Numbered from the stretch's first letter, positions 7,326 to 16,638 are shown. The stretch is DNA of 64,000 nucleotides from Palsa-504 sp963822765 (GCA_963822765.1 CAWGJL010000005.1:62001-126000); one strand, 5' to 3'. The notes: generated by a model from the letters alone, not told the origin. Numbers and translations are program-made.

Positions 7326-9041
7326 CTATCGCGCCGCGAAGCGTTCCCGGCGCACGGTTGCACTCCGGCCCCTGATGCTCGTCCGCCGGAGCGCCGCGAC
7401 CACGTCGTCGGCGGCTGACTCGGGAACCTCTACGAGGGAGAAACGATCGGCGATCTCGATCGTACCGATGTCCTTGCCGGAGAGGTACGACTGGCCGGTG
7501 ATAGCGCCCACAAGGTCTTGCGGCCGGACTCCGGCGGAACGGCCGGTGCCCACGAACAGGCGTGTCGTGGCGGCGGTCGCGCGGCGACCACGCCGCTGGT
7601 CACGGCCGGCGGGCGGCCATGGGTCACCTGCTTTGGGCTTTCGACCGTCGCGGCGGTCGTCCGCCGGCGGCATTTCGACCACGGGGATCTCTTCTTGCTC
7701 GCGAGGTGTTCCGCTCGCCTCATGGGCCAGCTTGACCGCGGCAAGCGCCACGTCGAAGGGGTCGAACTCCGCAGCGAGCGGCCCGACAACAGCCCGGAAG
7801 GCATTAAGGTCGCCGTCGTCTTTGAGCAGGCTCTCCCGGAGCTCGGTGCGCATCAGCTCCAAGCGCATGGCACGCAGCTTTGCGACGGTCGGCAGCTTCT
7901 CGATCGCGATCGGCCGCTTGGTCGCCCGTTCGATGGTCTTGAGCATCCGGTGCTCGCGCGGCTCGGCCAGGGTAATGGCGGTGCCTTCGCGGCCGGCCCG
8001 GCCAACGCGCCCGATGCGATGCACGTACGACTCCGGCGCGCTGGGCACGTCGTAGTTCACCACGTGCGTGAGCTGATCGATGTCCAGGCCGCGGGCGGCC
8101 ACGTCGGTGGCCACGAGAAGGTCGATGGCCCGGCTGCGCAGCCGGGCCATGACCCGGTCGCGCTGCTTCTGGTCCATGCCGCCATGCAGCGCCTCGGCGC
8201 GATAGCCACGGCCGTTCAGGGACTCGGTGAGCTGGTCCACCTCGTCCCTGGTACGGCAGAAGACGATCGTGGCCGTCGGTCGCTCCAGGTCAAGCACGCG
8301 ACCGAGAGCGGCGGCCTTGTGCCCGCGCGGCACGAGGTAGGCAGTTTGCCGCACCAGCAATCCGTCGGCTGACGCCGACGCCTGGCGTCCGAGTTCGACC
8401 CGAACCGGGTCGCGCAGGTGGCGGCGCACCATGCCGTCGATCCGCGGCGGCATCGTCGCCGAGAACAGCGCGGTCTGCCGCTCCCCGGGGGTGCTGGCCA
8501 GGATCGCCTCGATTTCCTCGGCGAAACCCATGTCGAGCATCTCGTCCGCTTCATCGAGGACGACGACCTCGAGACCACTCAGCTTCAGCGTTCCCCGGTT
8601 GATGTGGTCCAGCGCACGCCCTGGCGTCGCCACCACGATGTCGACGCCACGCTTGAGCGGCCCCAGCTGACGGCCGATTGGCTCGCCGCCGTAAACCGGC
8701 AGAACACGCACATCCATATCGTGCCCGTAGCTGCGTATTGCCTGGGAGACCTGCACCGCGAGCTCGCGCGTCGGGACGAGCACCAGGGCGAGCGGCTCTG
8801 CCCGGCCGCCTTCGACGAGTATCCGCTGGAGGATGGGAAGCGCGAAGGCGGCCGTCTTCCCCGTCCCGGTCGCGGCCTGCCCGACCAGGTCACGGCCGTC
8901 AAGCAGCGGCGGGATGGCGGCCACCTGGATCGGTGTGGGCTCCTCATAACCGAGGCCAGAAAGCACGTGGCACAGTTCCGGGGCCAGCGTCAGGTCGGCG
9001 AAGCCGCTCGGACCCCCGACGTTATCCTCGATCACGTACAA
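7326..9041 (-). CDS. deaD: DEAD-box ATP-dependent RNA helicase
   Basis: 571 residues with all core motifs: Q motif GYEEPTPIQ (31-39), Walker A ATGTGKT (57-63), PTRELA (about 90), TPGR, DEAD (163-166), SAT (194-196) and HRIGRVGRAG (about 340). The last 85 residues form a DbpA/CsdA-type RNA-binding domain (LFVGTGRSAGVRPQDLVGAI, then IEIADRFSLVEVP), which directs these helicases to structured RNA, typically in ribosome assembly or cold adaptation. A basic, low-complexity linker (DDRRDGRKPKAG) separates the two. It is intact and stands alone. Confidence 0.93.
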   Translation of the reverse strand: MYVIEDNVGGPSGFADLTLAPELCHVLSGLGYEEPTPIQVAAIPPLLDGRDLVGQAATGTGKTAAFALPILQRILVEGGRAEPLALVLVPTRELAVQVSQAIRSYGHDMDVRVLPVYGGEPIGRQLGPLKRGVDIVVATPGRALDHINRGTLKLSGLEVVVLDEADEMLDMGFAEEIEAILASTPGERQTALFSATMPPRIDGMVRRHLRDPVRVELGRQASASADGLLVRQTAYLVPRGHKAAALGRVLDLERPTATIVFCRTRDEVDQLTESLNGRGYRAEALHGGMDQKQRDRVMARLRSRAIDLLVATDVAARGLDIDQLTHVVNYDVPSAPESYVHRIGRVGRAGREGTAITLAEPREHRMLKTIERATKRPIAIEKLPTVAKLRAMRLELMRTELRESLLKDDGDLNAFRAVVGPLAAEFDPFDVALAAVKLAHEASGTPREQEEIPVVEMPPADDRRDGRKPKAGDPWPPAGRDQRRGRRATAATTRLFVGTGRSAGVRPQDLVGAITGQSYLSGKDIGTIEIADRFSLVEVPESAADDVVAALRRTSIRGRSATVRRERFAAR

Positions 9042-9425
9042 CCACCTTGCTCCACAAGCGCCTCTGACTCCCCACTGGTTGCTGCCCCGGCCACGTTATG
9101 ACAGCGCCGCCTGGCCGAGGCCTCATTGAGCGCGACGACTTACCGTCGCGGCGGACATGACGTGAGCCGGCGCCAGCATGCGGGTCGGCCCGTGGCTAAC
9201 TGCTGTTTACTGAGCAGGCTTAGCCTGTCCTGGCTCAGGCGATGTGCACGGCTGCGGGCCCTTCAGACCCAGGGTCCAGGCCGGTTCTCGACGCGACTTC
9301 CCCGGATCCCTGAAGGGACGCTCGCAACATCGTTCTCTGCGAGCGTGCAGACGACACGAACACACAAGACGACTGCCACCGATGGTAGAGCCGATCCGGC
9401 GCCCTGTTCATTCCCGCCCGCCGGC
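9042..9425. other. 384-bp stretch without a gene
   Basis: This upstream region of the helicase gene must hold its promoter and leader. I see no intact coding frame. The only distinct element is a short perfect hairpin, CAGGCT-T-AGCCTG, at 9215-9227. Long leaders are common for cold-inducible helicases, but nothing here proves one. Confidence 0.4.
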
Positions 9426-9917
9426 GATGACGTGAGCTTCGGCGGCACTCACTACCGGCTCGATCACGCCCGCAACCTGCCCCGGCCGGTGCAGGCGGGC
9501 GGTCCGAAGATCATGATCGGCGGCGGTGGCGAGAAGCGGACGCTGCGCCTGGTGGCCCGCTATGCGGACATGTGCAACGTAACGGGCGACGTCAGCACCC
9601 TGGCTCGCAAGATCGGCGTGCTCCGCCGCCACTGCGCCGAGGTCGGCCCGGGATCCGGCTGAGGTCGGCGTGACCTGGATGACCCCGCTGATCCTCACCA
9701 CGTCAGCCAGAACACGGCGGAGGTGCGCGAGATGGTGGCGGCGGCCGTCCCGGCCGAGCAGATGGCCGGATTCACCATCGGTCAGCCACACGAGATTCCC
9801 GGCCTGGTCGCAGGTCATATCGAGACCGGCGCTGACGAAGTGATGTTCAGCTTCGCCTTCGCCGACACCGCGGGCATCATCGCGGTGGGAGAGGCATTCG
9901 GGCTGGGCGGACAGTAA
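9426..9917 (+). pseudogene. LLM-class F420-dependent oxidoreductase, 5'-truncated and frameshifted
   Basis: The frame reads FGGTHYRLDHARNLPRPVQ, GGPKIMIGGGGEKRTLRLVA and ARYADMCNV, the C-terminal half of a luciferase-like monooxygenase. Near 9655 the frame shifts (DPAEVGVTWMTPLILTTSA) and near 9710 it shifts back (AEVREMVAAAVPAEQMAGF), reaching a normal end AFGLGGQ. The first half, with the F420/FMN-binding strands, is missing. With one truncation and two compensating shifts it should be inactive. Confidence 0.75.
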
Positions 9918-9944
9918 CGGCGCAGGCCGGTCATCATCCCGGCT

Positions 9945-10121
9945 GGTGCGGGGTTATCTCGACTTCGAGGTGCAATTCGTCCAGACCCCGGTCGCGCATG
10001 TCGCCGGGTTCATGAGCACCACGGTGCGCAGGCCGGTCAGGCCGCGGTAGCGGTCGTCGGTGGAGTAGATCGTGGTGTTGAACTGGTCGTGCGAGCGGAT
10101 CGTGTCCAGCGTCAGCCGTCC
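9945..10121 (-). pseudogene. FdhF/YdeP-type molybdopterin oxidoreductase fragment
   Basis: LDTIRSHDQFNTTIYSTDD followed by RYRGLTGLRTVVLMNP is the molybdopterin-contacting C-terminal domain of formate-dehydrogenase-like (FdhF/YdeP) proteins, which normally exceed 700 residues. After MNP a one-base shift gives GDMRDRGLDELHLEVEIT, the next segment of the family. Only about 60 codons survive. Confidence 0.6.
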
Positions 10122-10318
10122 CTCGCCCGGACCAGCACGGTCACCGGCTGTCGCCTGATTCTGGTGATTCGGGGTTCGATTTACGGGCTGACGCACCCTG
10201 GTCCGTTCGGAATAATTCAAAATCTTTTTCCCGAACGGCCCGTGGTATCACCGCTCCATGTTCTGAGAGTTAGGCTGCGAGCAGGTGACAGTCTGCTCTG
10301 CGGGAGCTGGGAGGCCGC

Positions 10319-10745
10319 GTGCGCGAGCTGACGGACCGGCGCGCCGAGCGCGGCGTGCTGGACGGGCTGGTCGAGGCGGTGCGCGCCGGTGAGAGCCGGG
10401 TGCTGGTGGTACACGGTGAGGCGGGGATAGGCAAGACGGCGCTGCTGGAGTACCTGGCCGACCGGGCGTCGCGGTGCCGGGTGCTGCGGGTGGCGGGGGT
10501 TCAGCCGGAGATGGAGCTGGCCTTCGCCGGGTTGCATCAGTTGTGCGCGCCGCTGCTCGACCAACTGCGGGTGCTGCCCGGTCCGCAGCGGGAGGCGCTG
10601 CGAGCCGCGTTCGGCATGAGCGCGCGGCCGGCGCCCGACCGGTTCCTGGTCGGGCTGGCCAGCCTCGGCCTGCTGGCCGAGGCGGCGGCGGAGCGGCCGG
10701 TGCTGTGCCTGGCCGATGACGCGCAATGGCTAGACCGCACGTCGG
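10319..10745 (+). pseudogene. LuxR-family AAA regulator, N-terminal fragment
   Basis: It begins RELTDRRAERGVLDGLVEAV with a GTG start and shows Walker A GEAGIGKT and Walker B VLCLADDAQWLD, the P-loop module of large LuxR-type (LAL) regulators of about 900 residues. Similarity ends abruptly at DRTSAQ (10745). The next ten codons are the complement of a different truncated gene. The sensor and DNA-binding parts are absent, so it cannot act as a regulator. A near-complete member of the same family sits at 61782-64000. Confidence 0.7.
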
Positions 10746-10756
10746 CGCAGGTATCT

Positions 10757-11060
10757 GGCCCGACGACTCCTGCTCGCCGATGACCTTGTGGTAGCCGTCC
10801 GGTCCGACCGGATTGGTCGGGTCGACGATGATCTTGCCGGCCAGCCGCTCGCCGTACTGAGCGATGAACTGCTCGAAGTCGGGGAGCCAGACGGCGATGA
10901 CGAGCACGCCGGCCCGGGCAACCGCCTCGTCCGCGCTCACCACTTCGGCGTGGCCGCCGAGGTCGGCGGCGACCCCCCGAGGTCGTCCTTGGCGAGTAGC
11001 TCGCCGCGCCGGTGACGTGCTTCCCGCGAAAGCTCCCGGCAAGCTGGTGAAGAAGCGATC
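10757..11060 (-). pseudogene. NADP(H)/F420 oxidoreductase Rossmann fragment
   Basis: The minus strand reads HAEVVSADEAVARAGVLVIA, then RLAGKIIVDPTNPVGPDGYH and EQESSGQ, the second half of the dinucleotide-binding domain of NADPH-dependent F420 reductase-like proteins. Two frameshifts lie upstream (GKHVTGAA / RELLAKDDLGG / VAADLGG) and the C-terminal half is cut off at 10757, next to the cut end of the AAA gene. The C-terminal remnant at 5526-5768 belongs to the same broad family but need not be its missing piece. Confidence 0.6.
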
Positions 11061-11203
11061 GGTCTTGGACCAGCGGACCTCGGGCCGGCGGCACGCGGCC
11101 CGGGAAGGGTCCAATTATCAGAAATTGTGTTGACTTCCGATCCGGTCATGCCGGAGAGTGCAGCCAACAGGGCATCAGACTAGCGATTCAACGGGGGATC
11201 ACT

Positions 11204-13318
11204 ATGAGCCGAGCCCGCATGCTCATCGGCATGGCTAGCGGACGCCGGGCCAAGTGGGCTGTGGTGGTCTTCTGGCTGATCATCGTGGCGGTGGCCGGTC
11301 CGCTGTCCGGCAAGCTCACCGGGGCGGAGAAGAACGACTCGTCGTCCTGGCTCCCGGCCAAGGCCGAGTCGACCAAGGTGCTCGACCTGCAGTCACGCTT
11401 CCAGTCTCCGAACATCTTCACGGCGGTCGTGGTCTATGACCGTTCCTCCGGCCTGACCGGCGCGGACCGGGCGAAGGCGGCGGCCGACGCCACGCGGTTC
11501 GCGCAGGTGAACGGCGTGGTGCCGGGCCAGGTCACCGGGCCGTTCTTGGCCCAGGACGGCAAGGCGATCGAGACTCTCGTGCCGGTCAACCTGGGCTCGA
11601 AGGGCTGGAACGGCGCCTCGGCCGCGGCGACCAGCCTGCGCAACATTGCGCAGGCGAACGCCGCCGGATTGTCCGTGCACATCGCCGGCCCGCTGGGCAG
11701 CGCCGCCGACTCGGCCGACTCGTTCAAGGGCATCGACGGCATCCTGCTGCTCGCCACCCTGGTCGTCGTGATCGTGCTGCTGCTCATCACCTACCGCAGC
11801 CCGGTGCTGTGGCTATTCCCGGTGATCTCGGCGGGCATCGCGCTGGTCAGCGCCGAGGCGCTCATCTACCTCCTAGCGGCGCACGCCGGGCTCACCGTCA
11901 ACGCGCAGAGCGCCGGCATCCTTTACGTGCTGGTGTTCGGCGCCGGGACCGACTACGCGCTGCTGCTGACGGCCAGGTACCGGGAGGAACTGCGCCGGCA
12001 CGAGGACCGGCACGAGGCGATGGCCCTCGCCATCCGCCGGGCCGGGCCGGCCATCATCGCCAGCGCGAGCACCGTGATCCTCAGCCTGCTGACGCTGTCG
12101 GTCGCCGAGCTGAACTCCACCAAGAGCCTGGGGCCGGTGCTGGCCATCGGCGTCGGGGTGGCCCTCGTCTCCATGATGACGCTGCTACCGGCCCTGCTGC
12201 TGATCTTCGGGCGCTGGATATTCTGGCCCGTCAAGCCCGCATTCGGTTCCGCCGAGCCCACCGCCCGGGGTTTCTGGGCCGGGATAGGGCGGCGCATCGC
12301 GGTCCGGCCGCGAGTGGTCTGGGTGACCACCGCGGTAATCCTCGGAATACTGGCGCTCGGCCTGACCGGCCTGAAGGCCAGCGGGCTGACCGCCGCCGAG
12401 TCCTTTGTCGGGCATCATCCGGACTCGGTGGTCGGGCAGGCGGTGATCGGCCAGAACTTCCCGGCTGGCGCCGGCCAGCCAGTCGTCGTGGTCAGCAACG
12501 TGGCGCAAGCAACCCAGGTGGAGGCCGCGTTCAGGGCCACACCGGGGATCACCGGCGTGACCGGCCCGGTGACCAGGGACGGGCACGCCTTCCTGCAGGG
12601 CACGCTCACGTCGGCGCCGGACGGCCAGGCGGCGTTCGGCACAATTGATAAGGTCCGGGCCAACGTGCATGCCGTGCCCGGCGCGGACGCGATGGTCGGC
12701 GGCAACACCGCGGTGACGCTCGACATCGCCCGCGCCGCCGATCACGACCGGAACCTGATCATCCCGATCATCCTGGTGCTGGTGTTCGTGATCCTGGGGC
12801 TGCTGCTGCGGGCGATCATCGCGCCGATCATGCTGATCGCCACCGTAGCCCTGTCGTTCGCCGCAGCGCTGGGCGTGAGCTCGCTGTTCTTCAACCATGT
12901 GTTCAGCTACGGCAATGCCGACAACTCATTCCCGCTGTTCGTCTTCGTCTTCCTGGTCGCACTGGGCATCGACTACAACATCTTCCTGATGACCCGGGTG
13001 CGGGAGGAGGCAGGAAAGCACGGGCCGCGCCGCGGCGCCCTGACCGGCCTGTCCGCGACCGGCGGGGTCATCACCTCGGCGGGAGCGGTGCTGGCCGGCA
13101 CGTTCGCCGCGCTCGGCACGCTGCCCGTCACGTTCCTGGCCGAACTCGGCTTCGCGGTCGCGTTCGGGGTCCTGCTCGACACCATCGTGGTCCGGTCCGT
13201 GCTGGTTACCGCGCTCAACCTGGACCTAGGACGCTGGGTGTGGTGGCCGAGCAAGCTGTACCGGCAATCAGTCCCGGAGCCCGAGCTACTGGAAGAGCAA
13301 CCATCGGCCGTGCCGTAA
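11204..13318 (+). CDS. MMPL/RND-family membrane transporter
   Basis: A 704-residue protein with two repeats, each one membrane helix, an extracytoplasmic domain and five more helices (12 in all). Repeat 1 starts WAVVVFWLIIVAVAGPLSGK. The conserved proton-relay stretches GTDYALLLTARYREE (repeat 1) and GIDYNIFLMTRVREE (repeat 2) are both present. MMPL proteins export lipids or small toxic molecules using the proton gradient; the actinomycete group without lipid genes nearby is usually annotated as drug export, which is inference. ATG 11204 has a purine-rich ggggga upstream. There is no adjacent TetR gene. Confidence 0.92.
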   Translation: MSRARMLIGMASGRRAKWAVVVFWLIIVAVAGPLSGKLTGAEKNDSSSWLPAKAESTKVLDLQSRFQSPNIFTAVVVYDRSSGLTGADRAKAAADATRFAQVNGVVPGQVTGPFLAQDGKAIETLVPVNLGSKGWNGASAAATSLRNIAQANAAGLSVHIAGPLGSAADSADSFKGIDGILLLATLVVVIVLLLITYRSPVLWLFPVISAGIALVSAEALIYLLAAHAGLTVNAQSAGILYVLVFGAGTDYALLLTARYREELRRHEDRHEAMALAIRRAGPAIIASASTVILSLLTLSVAELNSTKSLGPVLAIGVGVALVSMMTLLPALLLIFGRWIFWPVKPAFGSAEPTARGFWAGIGRRIAVRPRVVWVTTAVILGILALGLTGLKASGLTAAESFVGHHPDSVVGQAVIGQNFPAGAGQPVVVVSNVAQATQVEAAFRATPGITGVTGPVTRDGHAFLQGTLTSAPDGQAAFGTIDKVRANVHAVPGADAMVGGNTAVTLDIARAADHDRNLIIPIILVLVFVILGLLLRAIIAPIMLIATVALSFAAALGVSSLFFNHVFSYGNADNSFPLFVFVFLVALGIDYNIFLMTRVREEAGKHGPRRGALTGLSATGGVITSAGAVLAGTFAALGTLPVTFLAELGFAVAFGVLLDTIVVRSVLVTALNLDLGRWVWWPSKLYRQSVPEPELLEEQPSAVP

Positions 13319-13380
13319 GCCAGCGGCACGAGGAACCGGCCGTTCTCCGGGCCAGCAGCGGCCACATGATAGGCACCGCG

Positions 13381-13524
13381 ATGAGGCTGAACCCAGACGA
13401 AGCCCACGCGCGCCTGGCCGCGCGTCCACGGGGTGCTGTGCACCTTGCACCCGGAACGCGGTCCCGACCCGCAGCCCGTCCTGTACGCCGTGTTCCTGGC
13501 GTGCAGCCGGACGCCCTGAAGTAG
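13381..13524 (+). pseudogene. F420-dependent PPOX-type protein, N-terminal remnant
   Basis: ATG 13381 opens MRLNPDEAHARLAARPRG. One base out of frame the text continues GVLCTLHPERGPDPQPVLYA, the start of pyridoxamine-5'-phosphate-oxidase-like F420 proteins. The remainder of the roughly 140-residue family is missing. The following 13525-13640 holds nothing I recognise. Confidence 0.55.
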
Positions 13525-13640
13525 CCCGGCTCCGGCTACCACCTGAGCGGGTGGTTCGATGGTCTGGATCAGCGGGCGGCGTTTGTGGCGTGGCCGGCCT
13601 GGCCGCTGTCCCCGGCGGCGATAGCGGGTATTTCGGGTCC

Positions 13641-13979
13641 TTACTGTCCGGTGGCCGCTTTGAATTTGACCACCAGCTCGGCAGGCACCCGGCCGCGGTC
13701 TTTTACTTCCATGCCCTGCGCTTTGGCCCACTCGCGGACCTCGGTGGTGTTCAGCCCGCTCGCCGCAGGGCGGCGCCCGGCTCGCGCAGGCCGGCGAGCA
13801 GCGCCGTTGGCCCGCCGCGCGGCGCCCACATAATGCGCCAGCGCATCGCGCAGCTGCCTGGCGTGCTGTTCGTTCAGGTCGATCTCATACTCGGTACCGT
13901 CCAGCCCGAAACGAACGGTTCCTTCGGCGGCGCTGCCGTCAAGGTCATCGATGAACAAGGTCTGGATCTTCTGGGCCAC
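13641..13979 (-). CDS. lsr2: Lsr2-family nucleoid-associated protein
   Basis: A 112-residue Lsr2: the N-terminal dimerisation domain (VAQKIQTLFIDDLDGSAAEG, then FGLDGTEYEIDLNEQHARQL), a basic linker, and the C-terminal AT-rich-DNA-binding domain (REWAKAQGMEVKDRGRVPAE, with the RGR minor-groove hook). Lsr2 bridges DNA and silences AT-rich, often foreign, genes. GTG 13979 is chosen because Lsr2 proteins begin (M)AQK and gagagg lies about ten bases upstream; the longer frame from 14123 adds unrelated sequence. Downstream of the BrkB gene on the same strand, with 256 bp between. Confidence 0.92.
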   Translation of the reverse strand: MAQKIQTLFIDDLDGSAAEGTVRFGLDGTEYEIDLNEQHARQLRDALAHYVGAARRANGAARRPARAGRRPAASGLNTTEVREWAKAQGMEVKDRGRVPAELVVKFKAATGQ

Positions 13980-14186
13980 GGTTGCTTGAATCCTCTCACT
14001 GATCTCTGGGTGCACTAGTGTAAACAATCCGACACCCGACCATCGTACCGCCGCGCCGACACGCTCAGCAGATACAGGGCTTTGCTGCCAGCCTCCCTTC
14101 CCGGAGCGATGAATGCCATTCACTTCAGCCCTGCCTGCCCGCTAGGTCACATCGGTTCAGCTGCGCGAACCGATGAAAGTGGCACC

Positions 14187-14206
14187 CTAACGGCTCTTCC
14201 CGTTAG
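14187..14206 (-). terminator. Hairpin after the BrkB-type gene
   Basis: CTAACGG and CCGTTAG form a perfect 7-bp stem around CTCTTC, 30 bp past the stop of the BrkB-type gene and about 210 bp before lsr2. It could end the upstream transcript or act as an operator for lsr2. No T-run follows. Confidence 0.4.
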
Positions 14207-14235
14207 AGAGTCACATCCATCTGTCACATATCGCT

Positions 14236-15159
14236 CTATCGACGAAAGCTCTCGTCCTCTTCACCGCCGCCCGGCTTTCCGCGGCCCCGGCGGCTGTCCG
14301 CCCAGGCCCTGAGCCAGCCGTCGTGGAACCAGCGCCCGAACAACTGGCCGCCGTAGATGACCCAGCCGACGCCGATCAGCCACGACTGCACGATCAGCAC
14401 CGTGCCCACGGCCCCGTAAGTGACCGCGTTCGAGACGATGAGCGGCTGGAAGACCAGGATCGAGAACGCGCGCAGGCCAGCCAGGAACGCCACCGTGGCC
14501 ACCGCGCCTGGCAGCGCCGCCAGGTAGCTCACCCGGCCGACGACCAGGAAGTGAAGCCCCCACCAGAAGAAGACGACGCCGAGTACCACCGCCACCGACA
14601 CCCGGCTCACCGTCTCGGCCGGCGCATGGCGGGTCACAGAGCCCACCGAGGCCGCCGCGTAGATATAGGCGATCAGGCCGGCCAGCCACACCGCCTGACG
14701 CCAGATCTTGTGCCACGGCCCGGCGGGAAGGCCCCAGACCTTTTCCAGCCCGGCCTGGACGCTGCCCGCGAACGTGATCCCGAAGACACCCAGCAGCAGG
14801 GCACTGAACACGCTCGTGGTGCTCAGCACCCGGTCCGGCGTGGAAAACAGCTGCACCACGGCGCTGGCGGGAGACCTGGTCAGGCCCATGCCGTAGACCA
14901 CCCAGACAGCGACGCCGCGATGCGCGGCAGCGCTGGCCGCAGCCACGACAACGAGCAGCGGGATCACGGTGAGCATGGCCAGGGCGGCGAAGCCCATGGC
15001 GCGACCCGTCAGCTCGAATTCCTTGCCGCTCTGGTAGAGGTCCTTGAGCCGGAAATCGCGCCAGACCAGCTCGGCGCTCTGGCGTACCGCACGGTGCACC
15101 GTCCGGCGGGGACTCTGGCTCAGCTGCCGACCGGCACCCTCACTGCGCCGCTGCTGCAT
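14236..15159 (-). CDS. YihY/BrkB-family membrane protein
   Basis: About 307 residues with six hydrophobic segments. It matches the YihY/virulence-factor-BrkB family: FELTGRAMGFAALAMLTVIP, VFGITFAGSVQAGLEKVWGL, and WLIGVGWVIYGGQLFGRWF near the end, then a charged tail. The function is unsettled (once called RNase BN; probably a transporter or envelope protein). I chose ATG 15159 because gaggcgg lies at proper spacing; ATGs at 15180/15183 and 15300 are possible but lack a site. It lies upstream of and in line with lsr2. Confidence 0.85.
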   Translation of the reverse strand: MQQRRSEGAGRQLSQSPRRTVHRAVRQSAELVWRDFRLKDLYQSGKEFELTGRAMGFAALAMLTVIPLLVVVAAASAAAHRGVAVWVVYGMGLTRSPASAVVQLFSTPDRVLSTTSVFSALLLGVFGITFAGSVQAGLEKVWGLPAGPWHKIWRQAVWLAGLIAYIYAAASVGSVTRHAPAETVSRVSVAVVLGVVFFWWGLHFLVVGRVSYLAALPGAVATVAFLAGLRAFSILVFQPLIVSNAVTYGAVGTVLIVQSWLIGVGWVIYGGQLFGRWFHDGWLRAWADSRRGRGKPGGGEEDESFRR

Positions 15160-15491
15160 CGCTACCGCCTCGCTAGGCATCATCCTGGACCGTGTGAGGG
15201 CCGCCACGGCGGGCACCTCACCATGCGTACCTCCGCGCGCGCCCGGCAAACTCGACGTGGAGGGCCACCGCGTTGCAGCTCGGCCGTGAACGCCGCTCAC
15301 CGCACGGGGCTAGAAGGCACATAGGGTCATTAACGCAGCTTATTTCGGCGTACCGCGCTTTAGTTACCTAACACGCTTTACCCGCGCTCTAATAATTCCG
15401 TCCAGCGACTTCCGGTATTAAGTATTCGGGAAGGCGGTAAGCTGCCCGCCTGCTTGTCAGGCTTTTATCTGGATTCCGCGAAAGGCAGTCC
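15160..15491. promoter_or_regulatory. AT-richer divergent intergenic region before wecB
   Basis: This 330-bp stretch, markedly richer in A/T at 15310-15490 than its surroundings, separates the BrkB-type gene from wecB and must hold both promoters. AGGCGG (15433-15438) and CCGCCT (15447-15452) make a small hairpin in the wecB leader. Such an AT-rich patch is a natural Lsr2 target, an inference from the protein's known preference. Confidence 0.4.
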
Positions 15492-16591
15492 ATGCCATCT
15501 GATCTCGGTTTACCGCATATCGCAGTAGTCATAGGCACACGCCCGGAAATAGTTAAGCTGGCGCATATTGTACGCATTCTGGGGGCGCAGGCCCGGCTCA
15601 TCCATTCCGGCCAGCACACCGACACCGAGCTGTCCGGGGTGTTCCTGGCCTCGGCCGGCCTGCCGGCTCCGCACATGCTGTCCGGCGTCTGCGGCAAACC
15701 CCGGTACGCGCAGGTCGGGCGGATCACCGAGCAGCTCGGCGAGCTGTTCGCCCGGCGGCGCCCGGCGGCGGTAGTGGTCCAGGGCGACACCAATACGGCC
15801 ATGGCCGCCGCGCAAGCCGGAAACTACTGCGGCGGCCGGTCGTGCACGTGGAGGCCGGGCTCCGCTCCTACGACCGGGACATGCCCGAGGAGATCAACCG
15901 CTGCGTGATCGGTGTGCTGGCCAGCGTGCACTGCGCGCCCACGCCGCGGGCGGCGGCCAGCCTGGCCGCCGAAGGGGTGCCGGCGGCCCGCATCGCGCTG
16001 ACCGGGAACACCATCGTCGAGGCGACCCTGGCCATGCTCCCCGGCGAGGGGCCGGCCCGGGAGATCGCCGCGGCGTCCGGGGCCGAGCCGGGCCGGTATG
16101 TGCTGGCTACCATCCATCGGCCGGAGAACACTGACGACCCGCGGCGGCTCGGGACGATCCTGGACGAGCTGGGCAAGCTCGGGCTGCCGGTGCTGTTCCC
16201 GCTGCACCCGCGCACTCGCCTGGCGGTGGCCCGGCACGGCCTGGGCACAGCGCTCGACCGGCTGCGGGTGCTCCCGCCGGCCGACCACCGGACCTTCCTG
16301 GGCCTGGCCCGGCACGCCCGGCTGCTGGTCTCCGACTCCGGCGGCGTGCAGGAAGAGTGCACGGTGCTCAAGCGGCCGCTGATCGTGGTCAGGAACTCCA
16401 CCGAGCGGCCCGAGTCCGTTGAGGCCGGGTTCGCGCACCTGGTCCAGCCGGGCCCGGTGATCGGCGAGCTGGGCCGCCAGCTGATCGGCGATGAGAGCCT
16501 GGCCGCCCGGCTGGCCGCGCTGCCCTGCCCGTACGGCGACGGGACGGCCAGCGAGCAGATCGCCGGGCTGCTGCGCGGTTACCTGGGCTGA
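15492..16591 (+). pseudogene. wecB: UDP-N-acetylglucosamine 2-epimerase, single frameshift
   Basis: The first 115 codons (IAVVIGTRPEIVKLAHIVRI, QHTDTELS, VVVQGDTNTAMAAAQAGNYC) and the downstream frame (VHVEAGLRSYDRDMPEEINR, ATIHRPENTDDP, SDSGGVQEE, PLIVVRNSTERPE) together make a complete non-hydrolysing epimerase that converts UDP-GlcNAc to UDP-ManNAc for cell-wall or capsular sugars. A one-base shift near 15830-15840 splits it. All catalytic blocks survive, so this is either a recent mutation, a phase-variable site or a sequence error. It stands alone, with no glycan cluster nearby, and ends at a strong terminator. Confidence 0.8.
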
Positions 16592-16609
16592 GCATCCCGG
16601 GCGCATGCA

Positions 16610-16638
16610 ACGGGGCCCGGCCGGTGGCCGGGCCCCGT
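16610..16638. terminator. Bidirectional terminator between wecB and a small membrane protein
   Basis: Two perfectly complementary 13-bp arms, ACGGGGCCCGGCC (16610-16622) and its complement (16626-16638), flank a GGT loop. The hairpin sits between two convergent stop codons (16591 and 16652) and can serve both genes. Confidence 0.8.

Noticed and set aside
10165..10200. GGGGTTCGATT, similar to a tRNA T-loop
   Set aside because: The stem bases do not pair and no anticodon or acceptor arm can be drawn around it.
5526..11060. The C-terminal (5526-5768) and Rossmann (10757-11060) oxidoreductase remnants as halves of one split gene
   Set aside because: Same broad family, but they lie 5 kb apart on opposite strands with several intact genes between and no overlap to prove continuity.
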